A DNA stretch of 64,000 bases. Origin: Micromonospora ureilytica. Lineage in GTDB: Bacteria; Actinomycetota; Actinomycetes; Mycobacteriales; Micromonosporaceae. A program made the translations under genes and the position numbers. Shown here piece after piece: positions 24,440-34,211 of this stretch; position 1 is the first letter of the stretch, and each line of letters starts with the position of its first letter. The stretch spans positions 1,674,001 to 1,738,000 of the forward strand of contig NZ_JADOTX010000001.1 of NCBI RefSeq assembly GCF_015751765.1. Reading direction: 5' to 3'. The notes under the pieces are model-generated. The model saw only the letters and a program-made list of their open reading frames with translations. It had not been told where the DNA came from and did not search any database.

Positions 24440-25204
24440 GTGATCCCCCCGGCACTCGAGATTCGTGGCCTGGTCAAGACCTTCGCGGCGCATCGCGCGG
24501 TGGACGGCATCGATCTGACCGTCCACCCCGGCACCTTCCACGGCATCGTCGGGCCCAACGGCGCCGGCAAGTCCACCACCATCGGGATGGCCGTCGGCCT
24601 GGTCACTCCGGACTCCGGGCAGATCCGGATCCTCGGCCACGACGCGCTACGCGAGCGCGGCCTGACCCGCACGCTGACCGGCGTCCTGCCCGACGGCCTC
24701 GACTTCCCGGAACGCCTCACCGGCGCCGAGCTGCTGCGCTACAGCGCCGGCCTGCGCGGGCTGCCCCGGGCCGCGGCCACCGACCGTGCCGCCGAACTGA
24801 TCGACGTGCTCGGCCTGGCCAAGGGCGCCGGCACACCACTGGCCGACTGCTCCACCGGCACCCGCAAGAAGCTGGGCCTCGCCCAGGCGCTGCTGCACGC
24901 GCCCCGGCTGCTCGTGCTCGACGAACCGTTCGAGGCGGTCGACCCGGTCTCCGCAGCCACCATCCGGCGGGTGCTGCGCCGGTTCGTGGCCGGCGGCGGC
25001 ACCTGTGTGCTGTCCACCCACTCGATGCTGCTCGTCGAGCAGATGTGCGACGAGGTCACCGTGATCCATCAGGGCCGCGTGGTCGCCGCCGGGCCGGTCG
25101 CCGAGGTCGCCGACGGCAGCAGCCTGGAGGACCGGTTCGTCGAGTTGGTCGGCGCCGAAGCCTCCGGTAGTGCCGGTCTGGACTGGCTGACCGGGTCACG
25201 ATGA
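24440..25204 (+). CDS. ABC transporter ATPase (ABC-2 exporter type)
   Basis: A 254-aa ATPase with Walker A GPNGAGKST, Walker B LLVLDEPFEAVDP and H-loop LSTHS. The signature region reads LADCSTGTRKKLGLAQAL, i.e. CSTGTRKK instead of LSGG(Q), a variant common in ABC-2-type exporters. The GTG start is supported by a leaderless promoter. The last four bases overlap the permease gene (ATGA), so the two form one unit. It would energise the 635-aa membrane partner. Confidence 0.9.
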   Translation: MIPPALEIRGLVKTFAAHRAVDGIDLTVHPGTFHGIVGPNGAGKSTTIGMAVGLVTPDSGQIRILGHDALRERGLTRTLTGVLPDGLDFPERLTGAELLRYSAGLRGLPRAAATDRAAELIDVLGLAKGAGTPLADCSTGTRKKLGLAQALLHAPRLLVLDEPFEAVDPVSAATIRRVLRRFVAGGGTCVLSTHSMLLVEQMCDEVTVIHQGRVVAAGPVAEVADGSSLEDRFVELVGAEASGSAGLDWLTGSR

Positions 25205-27108
25205 GCGCCGAACCCATCGTTCCCGGCCGGCTGGCCGGCACCCTCGGCACGATCGCGGTGCTGGCCCGGATGCGCGCGACAATGCTGCGTCGCTCGCTGC
25301 GCGAGCACCCCGGACCCACGGTGGCCGGCCTCGTCGGCCTGGTCGCCGCCGCCTGGTTGATCCGGTACGCGCTCCGCGGCGACCAGCACACTCTCGGCCT
25401 GCTCGCCGGGGCGTGGGTGCTCGGCTGGATCGTGCTGCCGCTGCTGCTCGGCGGCGGCCGCGGTCGGGTCCGTCCGGCCCACCTGCGGTTGGAGTCGATC
25501 GGTGGGTTCCCGGCCGCGATCGGTCTGCTCACCGCGTCGGCGATCGGTATCGGTCCGGCCGTCTCACTGGTGGCACTCGCCGCGCTGCCGGTGCACGCCG
25601 CCCGGTACGGCACAGTCGCGGTCCTCGCCACCGCCGGCGGCGCGGTGCTGCTCTGGCTGCTCGGGCTGATCGGCTCGGCCATCGCGCTGGAGGTCGTCGG
25701 CCACGCCGGCGGCCCGGCCGGGGCGCTGCTCACCGGCATCTTCACCGGTACGGCGATGGGTGTCGCCGGGTCGCTCTGGGCGGTCTTCCCGTGGGTGTCG
25801 GTCCTGCTCGTCGCGGCGCCGGAGGAGGTGGTCCGGGCCATGGCGTACGTGCCGAGCGGCTGGCCGGTCACCGCTGTGACCGGGCCAACCGGGCAAGGGG
25901 CGCGCAGGATGGCGGCCCTGGTCGGCATCGTGGCGCTCTGCGCCGCCGCGTACATCATGCTTGTCCGAAGGGTGATCACCACGGGCGTGCCGTTCCGGCC
26001 GCGCGGAACCACCGCGCTCCCGCTCGTCCGGCGCGCTGGCGACGAGCCGGCCGCGCGGCGCGGGACCACGGCGGCGTCACCGGCCGGAGACGGGCGTGCC
26101 CAGCGCGGCTGGCGGGCGTGGGTGCCGGCCGCGACGCGGGCGGTCGCGGGCCGTGAGTTGCGGGCCTGGATGCGGCATCCCCTGCGGTTGCAGTATCTGG
26201 CGTTCGCGGTGGTGTACGGCGCGCTGCTCGCCGGGTTACCGCTGCTGTCCGACGTGCACCTGCTGCTGCCGTGGGCCGGACCGCTCGCCGTGCTCGGCGC
26301 GGCGGCGATGTCTGCCGGGCTGGTCGGACTGGACGGCACCGCGTTGTGGCTGCCGCTCACCACGCCGCGCGGCGAACGGGCCGAGGTCCGGGGACGGGCC
26401 CTGGCCTGGCTGGTGCTGGTCGCCCCGATCGGGGTGCTGCTCGCCGTCGCCGGTGTGTTCCTCGCGCCCGACGTCGACCCGCTGGCCGCGCTCTCCACCC
26501 TGCCGGCTCTGCTCGGCGCGGGCGCGTCGGTGCCGGTGTGGGTGTCGCTGCTGCGGGTGCGGCCGGTAGCCGACCCACGGCACCCCACCTCGGCCGACAA
26601 CCCCACCGACGTCGTCAGCGTGCTGGTCGCCACCGGGTCGGGGCTGGTGGCCGCCGCGCCGGTGCTCGCCCTGGTGATCTGGGGCCCGTCGGAGGTGGCG
26701 CCGCTGCTGCCACTGGTCGGGCTGCTCAGCGGCGCCGCGGCCTGGCGGGGCGGCATCTGGTTGGCCGACGAACGCCTCACCCGACGCGGGACCGACGTGC
26801 TCGCCGCGGCCGGCCAGCGGAGTCCGCCCCCGGAGACGGTGCTTCCGCTGACCTGGGACGCCGGGTGGTACCGGGAGAACAAGCCGACCGCCTGGGCGCT
26901 CGGATTGCTCACGGTGGGGTGGATCCCGATGATCCCCCAAGGGGTGATGCCGTTGGCGTTCGGAATCGACAGCGGCTGGATCGTGGCCGGTCACCTGAGC
27001 GGGAGCGCGCACACGGCGGTGGGGTTGGCCATGGTCGGGCTGGGCGTCGCGATGCTGCTCGCCGGCCTGGTGCTGTGGGATCGCCGACCGCAACCAGGCG
27101 GCTCCTGA
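25201..27108 (+). CDS. ABC-2-type exporter permease, 635 aa
   Basis: A large membrane protein with about 12 or more hydrophobic segments in two halves separated by a charged cytoplasmic stretch (roughly residues 275-320, RPRGTTALPLVRRAGDE then basic). It has no ATPase motif and is coupled to the upstream ATPase, so it is the membrane part of the exporter, probably acting as monomer or homodimer because of its double size. The substrate is unknown; lipid, peptide or drug export are all possible. It ends 67 bases before the next gene, which has its own promoter. Confidence 0.85.
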   Translation: MSAEPIVPGRLAGTLGTIAVLARMRATMLRRSLREHPGPTVAGLVGLVAAAWLIRYALRGDQHTLGLLAGAWVLGWIVLPLLLGGGRGRVRPAHLRLESIGGFPAAIGLLTASAIGIGPAVSLVALAALPVHAARYGTVAVLATAGGAVLLWLLGLIGSAIALEVVGHAGGPAGALLTGIFTGTAMGVAGSLWAVFPWVSVLLVAAPEEVVRAMAYVPSGWPVTAVTGPTGQGARRMAALVGIVALCAAAYIMLVRRVITTGVPFRPRGTTALPLVRRAGDEPAARRGTTAASPAGDGRAQRGWRAWVPAATRAVAGRELRAWMRHPLRLQYLAFAVVYGALLAGLPLLSDVHLLLPWAGPLAVLGAAAMSAGLVGLDGTALWLPLTTPRGERAEVRGRALAWLVLVAPIGVLLAVAGVFLAPDVDPLAALSTLPALLGAGASVPVWVSLLRVRPVADPRHPTSADNPTDVVSVLVATGSGLVAAAPVLALVIWGPSEVAPLLPLVGLLSGAAAWRGGIWLADERLTRRGTDVLAAAGQRSPPPETVLPLTWDAGWYRENKPTAWALGLLTVGWIPMIPQGVMPLAFGIDSGWIVAGHLSGSAHTAVGLAMVGLGVAMLLAGLVLWDRRPQPGGS

Positions 27109-27163
27109 TCCACAGCTCTACAGCGGTGTACGACGCACGACGAGGAGCTGCCGCGGTAGTCGC

Positions 27164-27169
27164 TATCTT
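27164..27169 (+). promoter_or_regulatory. Leaderless-type minus-10 (TATCTT)
   Basis: TATCTT is followed by GTAGCC and the ATG at 27176, six bases, which favours this ATG over the second in-frame ATG at 27182. Confidence 0.45.
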
Positions 27170-27175
27170 GTAGCC

Positions 27176-27766
27176 ATGAGAATGGATGCCGCTTCGCCGT
27201 ACGAGGTTCGGCGGAGCCGGCTCCGCACCGGACTGACGTTGGCGCTGTACAGCCTGTTGCCGATGACAGCCATCGTGATCGGCTTGCAGGACCTGTCCGT
27301 CCGCTTTCTGTTCTTCATCATCGGAGTGTTGTTCGAGGTCATCTTCCTCGCCACGGCACGCCATCGCGTGAGCAGCGCGTTGCGGCGGGAACTGCTGTTC
27401 GCCATTGACGAGCAGGGCGTCTACCTGGGCCCGGACGACTTTGGCCGGCCGGCTATGCGCGAGAAGTGGTCCAACATCGACGCGATAGTTCACTTCCACG
27501 GTCGGGTGTGGACGACGAGTAACATGCCAGCCACAAATCGTAACGTGGGTATCGTCCAGGGTGGCAGGATCGTCGCCTCCCGGGGGATGGGCGGCTGGCG
27601 GTTGAACGTCATGCGAGCCTCTGCGGCTGCCGCCCGGCTCGGCGGGGGAACGCCGGTGCTCAAGGCGCCGTTCTACGGCCAAATATCGCGCGAGTGGTTC
27701 CACACCATCCCGTTGCCGCCAAATTGGCTCGAGGAACATGCCACACCTCGCGGGGCAAGACACTGA
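27176..27766 (+). CDS. Small membrane protein with a YcxB-like C-terminal domain
   Basis: A 196-aa protein with two N-terminal hydrophobic helices (LALYSLLPMTAIVIGL and LFFIIGVLFEVIFLA) followed by a soluble beta-rich part. The piece LLFAIDEQGVYLGPDDFGR then WSNIDAIVHFHGRVW resembles YcxB/PH-like domains found in small bacterial membrane proteins. The remainder is not recognisable. Codon use is a little less GC-biased than its neighbours. It has its own leaderless promoter and stands alone between an exporter operon and a PrsW-type gene. Function unknown. Confidence 0.6.
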   Translation: MRMDAASPYEVRRSRLRTGLTLALYSLLPMTAIVIGLQDLSVRFLFFIIGVLFEVIFLATARHRVSSALRRELLFAIDEQGVYLGPDDFGRPAMREKWSNIDAIVHFHGRVWTTSNMPATNRNVGIVQGGRIVASRGMGGWRLNVMRASAAAARLGGGTPVLKAPFYGQISREWFHTIPLPPNWLEEHATPRGARH

Positions 27767-27950
27767 TCAGACGCGATGCCACGTGCCGGTCGGCGGCGCG
27801 GGGGCACCGCTAACTCGACTGCTTGGGATCGTAGCCATCACTCGCGCGTATCGCCGCCCCTGAACAGCGGACTTCGCCGCCGCTGGACAGGCGTCAGGAT
27901 CTCAGCGCCGTGTCTGGTGTTCGTAACAGGGATCCGACAGACTGCGCGGT

Positions 27951-28748
27951 ATGGGTGATCGTTGGCGCCGGTGGGCGTGGGTCGGGGTGCTCGTCGTCGG
28001 GCTGATCCTTTATCTGGCGGTGCTGCGGACCCTGGTCAGCACCAAGAATCCGAACTTCGTACCGGCGTTGATCCTGCTCGGGGCGACGTTGGTGCCGCTG
28101 ACGTTCCTGACGTTCGCGCAGGCCCGGACCGGGCGGTGGCAGGTGCCGGCGTCGGTGTTGGTGACGTCCGCGTTCTTCGGCGGTGTGATCGGCACGGTGG
28201 TCGCCGGCACCCTGGAGTACGACACCCTGCGCGGGCTCGGCACCCTGCCGATGGTGTTCGTGGCACTGATCGAGGAGTCGGCGAAGCTGATCGTCCCGGT
28301 GGTGCTGCTGTTCACGGTGGTGGCCCAGCGTCGTCGCCGGGTGCCCTCCGACGGGCTGATCATCGGCATCGCCGCCGGCATGGGGTTCGCCGCGCTGGAG
28401 ACGATGGGCTACGCGTTCAGCGCGCTGCTGAGTTCGCAGGGCAACATCGGCGCGGTGGAGCAGACGCTCTTCATCCGGGGTCTGACGGCGCCCGCCGGTC
28501 ACACCGCCTGGACCGGGCTGACCGCCGGCGCGCTCTGGGCGTTGCTGGCGAGCCCGAGCGTCGCTCGGCTCTTCGGCTTCATCGGCACGTTCGTGGGTGT
28601 CGTCGTTCTGCACACCCTCTGGGACACGTTCTCCGGTTCGCTGGTCTTCGTCGTGTTGGCGATCATCAGCATCGGCTGGTTGTTCTGGGAGCTGCACCGC
28701 TACCGGACCTTCAGCGACCAGCACATCGGCCAGCCGCAACCGCACTGA
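27951..28748 (+). CDS. PrsW-type intramembrane metalloprotease
   Basis: A 265-aa protein with about eight hydrophobic segments, belonging to the PrsW/CPBP-like glutamic/metalloprotease group. The family motifs are all visible: ALIEESAKLIVPV (EExxK), GMGFAALETMGYAF (FxxxE), APAGHTAWTGL (membrane His) and VLHTLWDTFSG (HxxxD). PrsW of Bacillus cleaves an anti-sigma factor; no anti-sigma gene is adjacent, so the substrate is unknown. The upstream 184 bases show nothing clear. Confidence 0.88.
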   Translation: MGDRWRRWAWVGVLVVGLILYLAVLRTLVSTKNPNFVPALILLGATLVPLTFLTFAQARTGRWQVPASVLVTSAFFGGVIGTVVAGTLEYDTLRGLGTLPMVFVALIEESAKLIVPVVLLFTVVAQRRRRVPSDGLIIGIAAGMGFAALETMGYAFSALLSSQGNIGAVEQTLFIRGLTAPAGHTAWTGLTAGALWALLASPSVARLFGFIGTFVGVVVLHTLWDTFSGSLVFVVLAIISIGWLFWELHRYRTFSDQHIGQPQPH

Positions 28749-28893
28749 CAGTCGCCGTGCTCCATGCCTCTCCCGGCCCGCACCAAGGGGCTGGGGGAGG
28801 TATGACTGTTTCTGATCCCGCTGCGACCGGGCCGGCACCTCATCTAACGTCAGAGTGTTCATATTTGGCGGGGTTGGTCGGGAAGGTGCGGCG

Positions 28894-31800
28894 ATGGGGG
28901 TGCGCAGCTGGTTCGAGGGTTGGCCGGTCTACCGCCAGCTCACCGGCACGGACCCGTTGGGCCGGGGTGCGGCGGCGAAGTCCGACGGGTCCCGCGCGCT
29001 CACCGCTCGCACCGACACGGCTGATTCGGTGGCCCGGTCCGTGTGCCCGTACTGCGCGGTGGGTTGTGGTCAGCGGGTGTTCGTGAAGGACGGGCAGGTC
29101 AGTCAGATCGAGGGTGATCCGGACAGCCCGATCTCGCGGGGTCGGCTCTGCCCGAAGGGCTCGGCGAGCAAGAGCCTGGTGACCAGCCCGTTGCGGCAGA
29201 CCACGGTCCGTTACCGCCGGCCGTACTCGACGCAGTGGGAGGACCTCGACCTCGACACGGCGATGAACATGATCGCCGATCGGGTCCTGGCCGCCCGGGA
29301 CGAGACCTGGGAGGACGTCGACGCCGAGGGTCGACCGCTTAACCGGACGCTGGGTATCTCCAGCCTCGGTGGGGCGACGCTGGACAACGAGGAGAACTAC
29401 CTCATCAAGAAGTTGTTCACCGCGATGGGGGCGCTCCAGATCGAGAACCAGGCCCGTATTTGACACTCCTCCACCGTCCCCGGTCTGGGGACCAGCTTCG
29501 GTCGTGGCGGCGCCACCCAGTACCAGCAGGACCTGTCGAACTCCGACGTCATCGTCATCCAGGGTTCGAACATGGCCGAGGCGCACCCGGTGGGTTTCCA
29601 GTGGGTGATGGAGGCCAAGCGCAAAGGCGCGAAGGTCTTCCACGTCGACCCGCGTTTCACCCGCACCAGCGCGCTGGCTGACTCGTACCTGCCGATTCGG
29701 GCGGGCACCGACATCGCTCTGCTCGGCGGGGTGGTGCGCTACATCCTCGACAACGAGCTGGACTTCCGGGAGTACGTCGTCGCCTACACCAACGCCGCGA
29801 CCATCGTGACCGAGGAGTACGCCGACACCGAGGACATGCACGGCCTCTTCTCCGGCTTCAACGACGACAACGCCACCTACGACCAGGCCAGTTGGCGGTA
29901 CGAGGGCCACTCGCAGAACCAGACGACCCGCGACAGCGAGACGCAGCGGGAGACGGCGGCCGGGCTGGAGAACGAGTCGCACGGCGCGCCGGTCGGCGGC
30001 GAGACCGAACGGGACGAGACGTTGCAGCACCCGCGCTGCGTCTACCAGATCCTCAAACGGCACTTCTCCCGCTACACCCCGGAGATGGTGGAACGGGTCT
30101 GCGGCATCCCGCAGGAGAAGTTCTTCGAGCTGGCCCGGGCGTGGACGGAGAACTCCGGCCGGGACCGGACCGGCATGCTCGTCTACTCGGTGGGTTGGAC
30201 GCAGCACAGCGTCGGCGTGCAGTACATCCGCACCGGCGCGATCATCCAGCTCCTGCTGGGCAACGTGGGCCGCCCGGGTGGTGGGGTGATGGCCCTGCGC
30301 GGGCACGCCAGCATCCAGGGGTCCACCGACATCCCGACGCTGTTCAACCTGCTTCCGGGCTACCTGCCGATGCCCCACCACGCCAATCACCCGACCCTGG
30401 ACGAGTGGGTGGACAGCATCGCCCACCCCGGGCAGAAGGGCTTCTGGGGCAACGCCCGCACCTACGGCGTCAACCTACTCAAGGCGTACTGGGGCGAGGC
30501 GGCCACCGCCGACAACGACTACTGCTACGGGTACATGCCGCGGATGACCGGCGACCACGGCACCTACCAGCAGGTGCTCGACATGATCGACGGCAAGATC
30601 AAGGGCTACTTCCTGCTCGGGCAGAACCCGGCGGTCGGCTCGGCGCACGGCCGGGCGCAGCGGCTCGGCATGGCCAACCTCGACTGGCTCGTGGTCCGCG
30701 ACCTGTTCGAAATCGAGAGCGCCACGTTCTGGAAGAACGCGCCGGAGATCGAGACCGGCGAGATCGCGCCCGAGCGGTGCCGCACCGAGGTGTTCTTCCT
30801 GCCCGCCGCCTCGCACGTGGAGAAGGAGGGCACCTTCACCCAGACGCAGCGGCTGTTGCAGTGGCGGGAGAAGGCCGTCGAGCCACCAGGCGACGCCCGC
30901 TCCGAACTCTGGTTCTTCTACCACCTCGGTCGCATCATCCGGGAACGGCTGGCGACGTCGACGAAGCCGCGCGACCGTGCGCTGCTCGACCTCGCCTGGG
31001 ACTACCCCACGCACGGCCCGAACGCCGAGCCGAGCGCCGAGGCGGTGCTGCGCGAGATCAACGGGTACGACGTGGCGACCGGCCGGCCGCTGGCGTCGTT
31101 CACCGAGATGAAGGACGACGGCTCCACCGTCGGCGGTTGCTGGATCTACACCGGGGTGTACGCCGACGGCGTCAACCAGGCGGCCCGCCGCAAACCCGGC
31201 TCGGAGCAGTCCCTGGTGGCGCCCGAGTGGGGTTGGGCGTGGCCGGCGAACCGGCGCATCCTCTACAACCGTGCCTCCGCCGACCCGGACGGCAACCCGT
31301 GGAGTGAGCGCAAACGCTACGTCTGGTGGGACGCGGACAAGAGCGAGTGGACCGGCTACGACGTGCCGGACTTCGAGAAGACCAAACCGCCGTCCTACCG
31401 ACCGGAGCGCGACGCCTCGGGTGTGGCGGGCATCGCCGGCGACGACCCGTTCATCCTCCAGGGCGACGGCAAGGGCTGGCTGTACGCGCCCACCGGCGTG
31501 CTCGACGGGCCGATGCCCACCCACTACGAGCCGGTCGAGTCGCCGGTGCGCAACCCGCTCTACCGGCAGCAGGCCAACCCGACCCGCAAGGTCTACACGC
31601 ACCCGATCAACACGCTCAACCCGAGCCCACCGCAGGAGCACAGCCAGGTGTTCCCGTACGTGTTCACGGTCAGCCGGCTCACCGAGCACCACACCGCCGG
31701 CGGGATGAGCCGGACGGTGTCACCGCTGGCCGAGCTGCAGCCCGAGATGTTCGTCGAGGTGTCACCGGAGTTGGCGGCGCTGCGAGGGTTGAGTCACCTG

Positions 31801-32169
31801 GGCTGGGCCCACCTGGTCACCAGCCGGGCGGCAGTCGAGGCGAAGGTGCTGGTGACCGACCGCGTGACGCCGCTGCGGGTGGATGGCCGGATCATCCACC
31901 AGGTCTGGCTGCCGTACCACTTCGGCTACGAGGGCCTGGTGACCGGCGATTCGGCCAACGACCTGTTCGGCATCACCCTCGACCCCAACGTCCTGATTCA
32001 GGAGAGCAAGGTCGGCACGTGCGACGTCCGGCCCGGACGACGCCCCAGAGGACAGGACCTGGTGGACCTCGTCGTCGACTACCGGCGGCGGTCGGGGAAC
32101 CTCGTCCACCGCTACCCGCCGATGGTCACGACCGACGTCGCCGACAGCAGCAGCGACCAGGAGGCCTGA
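28894..32169 (+). CDS. fdhA: Formate dehydrogenase catalytic subunit, selenocysteine-containing
   Basis: One 1091-codon gene interrupted by an in-frame TGA at 29461-29463, read here as selenocysteine 190. Upstream of the TGA is the 4Fe-4S motif CPYCAVGCGQ...CPKG (about residues 50-95). The TGA lies in NQARI-Sec-HSSTVPGLG, the exact active-site context of FDH-N/FDH-O-type enzymes, and the same frame runs on as GTSFGRGGATQYQQDL, IQGSNMAEAHPVG and the molybdopterin domains to the end. A stem-loop just after the TGA fits a bacterial SECIS. The enzyme oxidises formate to CO2 using Mo/W-bis-MGD. GGAAGG precedes the ATG at 28894; a GTG at 28855 is less likely. The Fe-S subunit gene follows three bases later. 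No twin-arginine signal is seen, so a cytoplasmic-facing complex is likely. selA/B/C/D are not in the window. Confidence 0.93.
29461..29497 (+). other. Bacterial SECIS element directing selenocysteine at TGA 29461
   Basis: Directly after the TGA the sequence GTCCCC (29476-29481), loop GGTCT (29482-29486), GGGGAC (29487-29492) forms a perfect 6-bp stem. The loop GGUCU is the SelB-recognised loop of the Escherichia coli fdhF/fdnG elements, and its first base is nucleotide 22 counted from the T of TGA, the same distance as I recall for E. coli fdhF. The bulged U of the E. coli stem is not obvious here. The match of codon, context, loop and spacing makes readthrough very likely. Confidence 0.85.
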
Positions 32170-32172
32170 CCG

Positions 32173-33216
32173 ATGCCCCATGCCAACGCCCTGTACGGGC
32201 CGCTGGACCCCGCGCCGGACGCCGGCTACGAGAACCCGCCACCGCGGATGGGGTTCTTCACCGACACCAGCGTCTGCATCGGCTGCAAAGCGTGCGAGGT
32301 GGCCTGCAAGGAGTGGAACGGCGTCCCCGAGAGTGGTCTCGACCTGCTGGGCATGTCGTACGACAACACCGGCGCGCTGACCGCCAACTCGTGGCGGCAC
32401 GTCGCGTTCGTGGAGCAACCCCGCTCGGCGGGCTGGGCGACTCCGGCGTTCGCGGGGGACCCGGACGGGCCGGCGATCAGCCCGGTGACGGCGGCCGTCG
32501 GCGCGCGTACCAGCACCGATACCGGAACGGACCCGGGCCTGCCCACCGGCTCGCCCGCCGCGGCGGCCCGTATGTCGGGCGGGCCGGAGTTCCTGGGGAT
32601 GCCGGGTGCGCAGCCGCCGGGGAGGGGCTCGGGCGCGGAGGAGCGGACGGATTTCCGCTGGTTGATGATGTCGGATGTGTGCAAGCACTGCACCCACGCG
32701 GCCTGCCTGGATGTCTGTCCGACAGGTTCCCTGTTCCGGACGGAGTTCGGCACCGTTGTGGTGCAGGAGGACATCTGCAACGGCTGCGGTTACTGCATTT
32801 CCGCCTGCCCGTACGGCGTCATCGATCAACGTAAGGACGACGGTCGGGCGTGGAAGTGCACGCTGTGCTACGACCGGTTGGGCGCGGGCATGACGCCGGC
32901 GTGTGCGCAGGCGTGTCCGACGGAGTCGATCCAGTACGGGGAACTGGACGAGTTGCGGGAGCGGGCCGCCGCCCGGGTGGCGAAGCTGCATGAGCGGGGA
33001 GTGCCGGAGGCGCGGTTGTACGGGCACGATCCGAACGACGGCGTCGGTGGTGACGGTGCGTTCTTCCTGCTGCTCGACGAGCCGGAGGTGTACGGGCTGC
33101 CACCGGACCCGATCGTGACCACCCGGGACCTGCCGGCCATGTGGAAACGCGCCGGCCTGGCGGCGATGACGATGGCGGTCGCCACGGCTGTCGCGTTCCT
33201 GGGTAGGCGGCGATGA
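32173..33216 (+). CDS. fdhB: Formate dehydrogenase iron-sulfur subunit
   Basis: A 347-aa electron-transfer protein with four ferredoxin-type cysteine groups: CIGCKACEVACKEW, CKHCTHAACLDVCP, CNGCGYCISACPYG and CTLCYDRLGAGMTPACAQACP. It carries electrons from the catalytic subunit to the membrane subunit. Between the first and second groups is a roughly 100-residue segment, part of it low in complexity (Thr/Gly/Pro/Ala), much longer than in E. coli-type subunits. The C-terminus has one hydrophobic helix (LAAMTMAVATAVAFLG), the membrane anchor. It starts three bases after the catalytic subunit and overlaps the next gene (ATGA). Confidence 0.93.
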   Translation: MPHANALYGPLDPAPDAGYENPPPRMGFFTDTSVCIGCKACEVACKEWNGVPESGLDLLGMSYDNTGALTANSWRHVAFVEQPRSAGWATPAFAGDPDGPAISPVTAAVGARTSTDTGTDPGLPTGSPAAAARMSGGPEFLGMPGAQPPGRGSGAEERTDFRWLMMSDVCKHCTHAACLDVCPTGSLFRTEFGTVVVQEDICNGCGYCISACPYGVIDQRKDDGRAWKCTLCYDRLGAGMTPACAQACPTESIQYGELDELRERAAARVAKLHERGVPEARLYGHDPNDGVGGDGAFFLLLDEPEVYGLPPDPIVTTRDLPAMWKRAGLAAMTMAVATAVAFLGRRR

Positions 33217-34211
33217 CCCGCGGCGGCGAGCAGCTCACGGTGCCGCCGGCCGACTTCGCCTCCTACTACGGCCGGCCGGTTCTGAAGCCGCCGGTGTGGA
33301 AGTACGACATCGCCGGCTACCTGTTCACCGGTGGCCTCGCCGCCGGAAGTGCGCTGATCGGCGCGGGCGCTCAACTGACCGGCCGACCCGGGCTGCGCAC
33401 TGTGGGCCGTTGGACCGCCCTCGGCGGCGTCGCCGCCAGCACGTACCTGCTGGTCCACGACCTCGGCCGACCGGACCGGTTCCATCACATGCTCCGGGTG
33501 GCCAAGGTGACCTCGCCGATGTCGGTCGGCACCTGGATTCTCGCCGCGTTCGGCCCGCTGGCCGGCGTGGCGGCGGTCGCCGAGCTTGCGCCGCTACTTC
33601 CGCAACACGGTGTGCTCGGCCTCGCCCGTCGGATCGCACCGCCCATCGGCAACGTCGCCGGCCTGGCTGCCGCAGCCACCGCGCCGGCGCTGGCGACGTA
33701 CACCGGGGTGCTGCTCGCCGACACGGCCGTGCCGTCCTGGCACGACGCCTACCCGTCGCTGCCGTTCGTCTTCGCCGGCAGCGCGCTCGCCGCCGCGTCC
33801 GGGGTGGGCCTGATCGCGGCGCCGGCCGCGGAGACCGCCCCCCTGCGACGACTCGCCCTGGCCGCCGCGGCCATCGAGTTGGGCGGGGGGCACCGGCTGG
33901 AGCGGCAGGGCCTCACCGGCGAGCCCTACACGCACGGACGCAGCGGCCGGCTGGTCAAGGCGGGACGCGCCCTGCTCGCCGTCGGCACCGCCACCGCGCT
34001 GATCAGCCGGCGCAGCCCGGTCCTGTCGGCGATCGCCGGCGCCGCCCTCGTGGCATCGTCGGTCGCCACCCGGTTCGGCGTCTTCGAGGCCGGAAGGGTG
34101 TCGGCACGCGATCCGAAGTACACGGTCGTGCCGCAACGGGAGCGGCTCGCGTCAGCCGGTGAACAGCTTCGCGGCGGTGATGGCGGTCTGGACGATTCCG
34201 TAGCCGAGTAG
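33213..34211 (+). CDS. NrfD/PsrC-type membrane subunit of formate dehydrogenase
   Basis: A 332-aa polytopic membrane protein of the NrfD family with about eight hydrophobic segments. The start KPPVWKYDIAGYLFTGGLAAGSALIGAG and the segment LLVHDLGRPDRFHHMLRVAKVTSPMSVGTW (given in part) are family-typical and include the quinone-site His/Arg/Asp residues. It replaces the cytochrome b subunit of E. coli FDH and passes electrons to menaquinone. Its ATG overlaps the Fe-S gene. Its last 60 bases overlap the 3' end of the convergent MFS gene. Confidence 0.9.
   Translation: MTRGGEQLTVPPADFASYYGRPVLKPPVWKYDIAGYLFTGGLAAGSALIGAGAQLTGRPGLRTVGRWTALGGVAASTYLLVHDLGRPDRFHHMLRVAKVTSPMSVGTWILAAFGPLAGVAAVAELAPLLPQHGVLGLARRIAPPIGNVAGLAAAATAPALATYTGVLLADTAVPSWHDAYPSLPFVFAGSALAAASGVGLIAAPAAETAPLRRLALAAAAIELGGGHRLERQGLTGEPYTHGRSGRLVKAGRALLAVGTATALISRRSPVLSAIAGAALVASSVATRFGVFEAGRVSARDPKYTVVPQRERLASAGEQLRGGDGGLDDSVAE

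Noticed and set aside
28855..29463. Apparent short formate dehydrogenase fragment ending at TGA, with a second gene restarting at 29572
   Set aside because: Both lie in one frame, the TGA is at the selenocysteine active-site position and is followed by a SECIS-like hairpin, so it is one selenoprotein gene, not a pseudogene or two genes.
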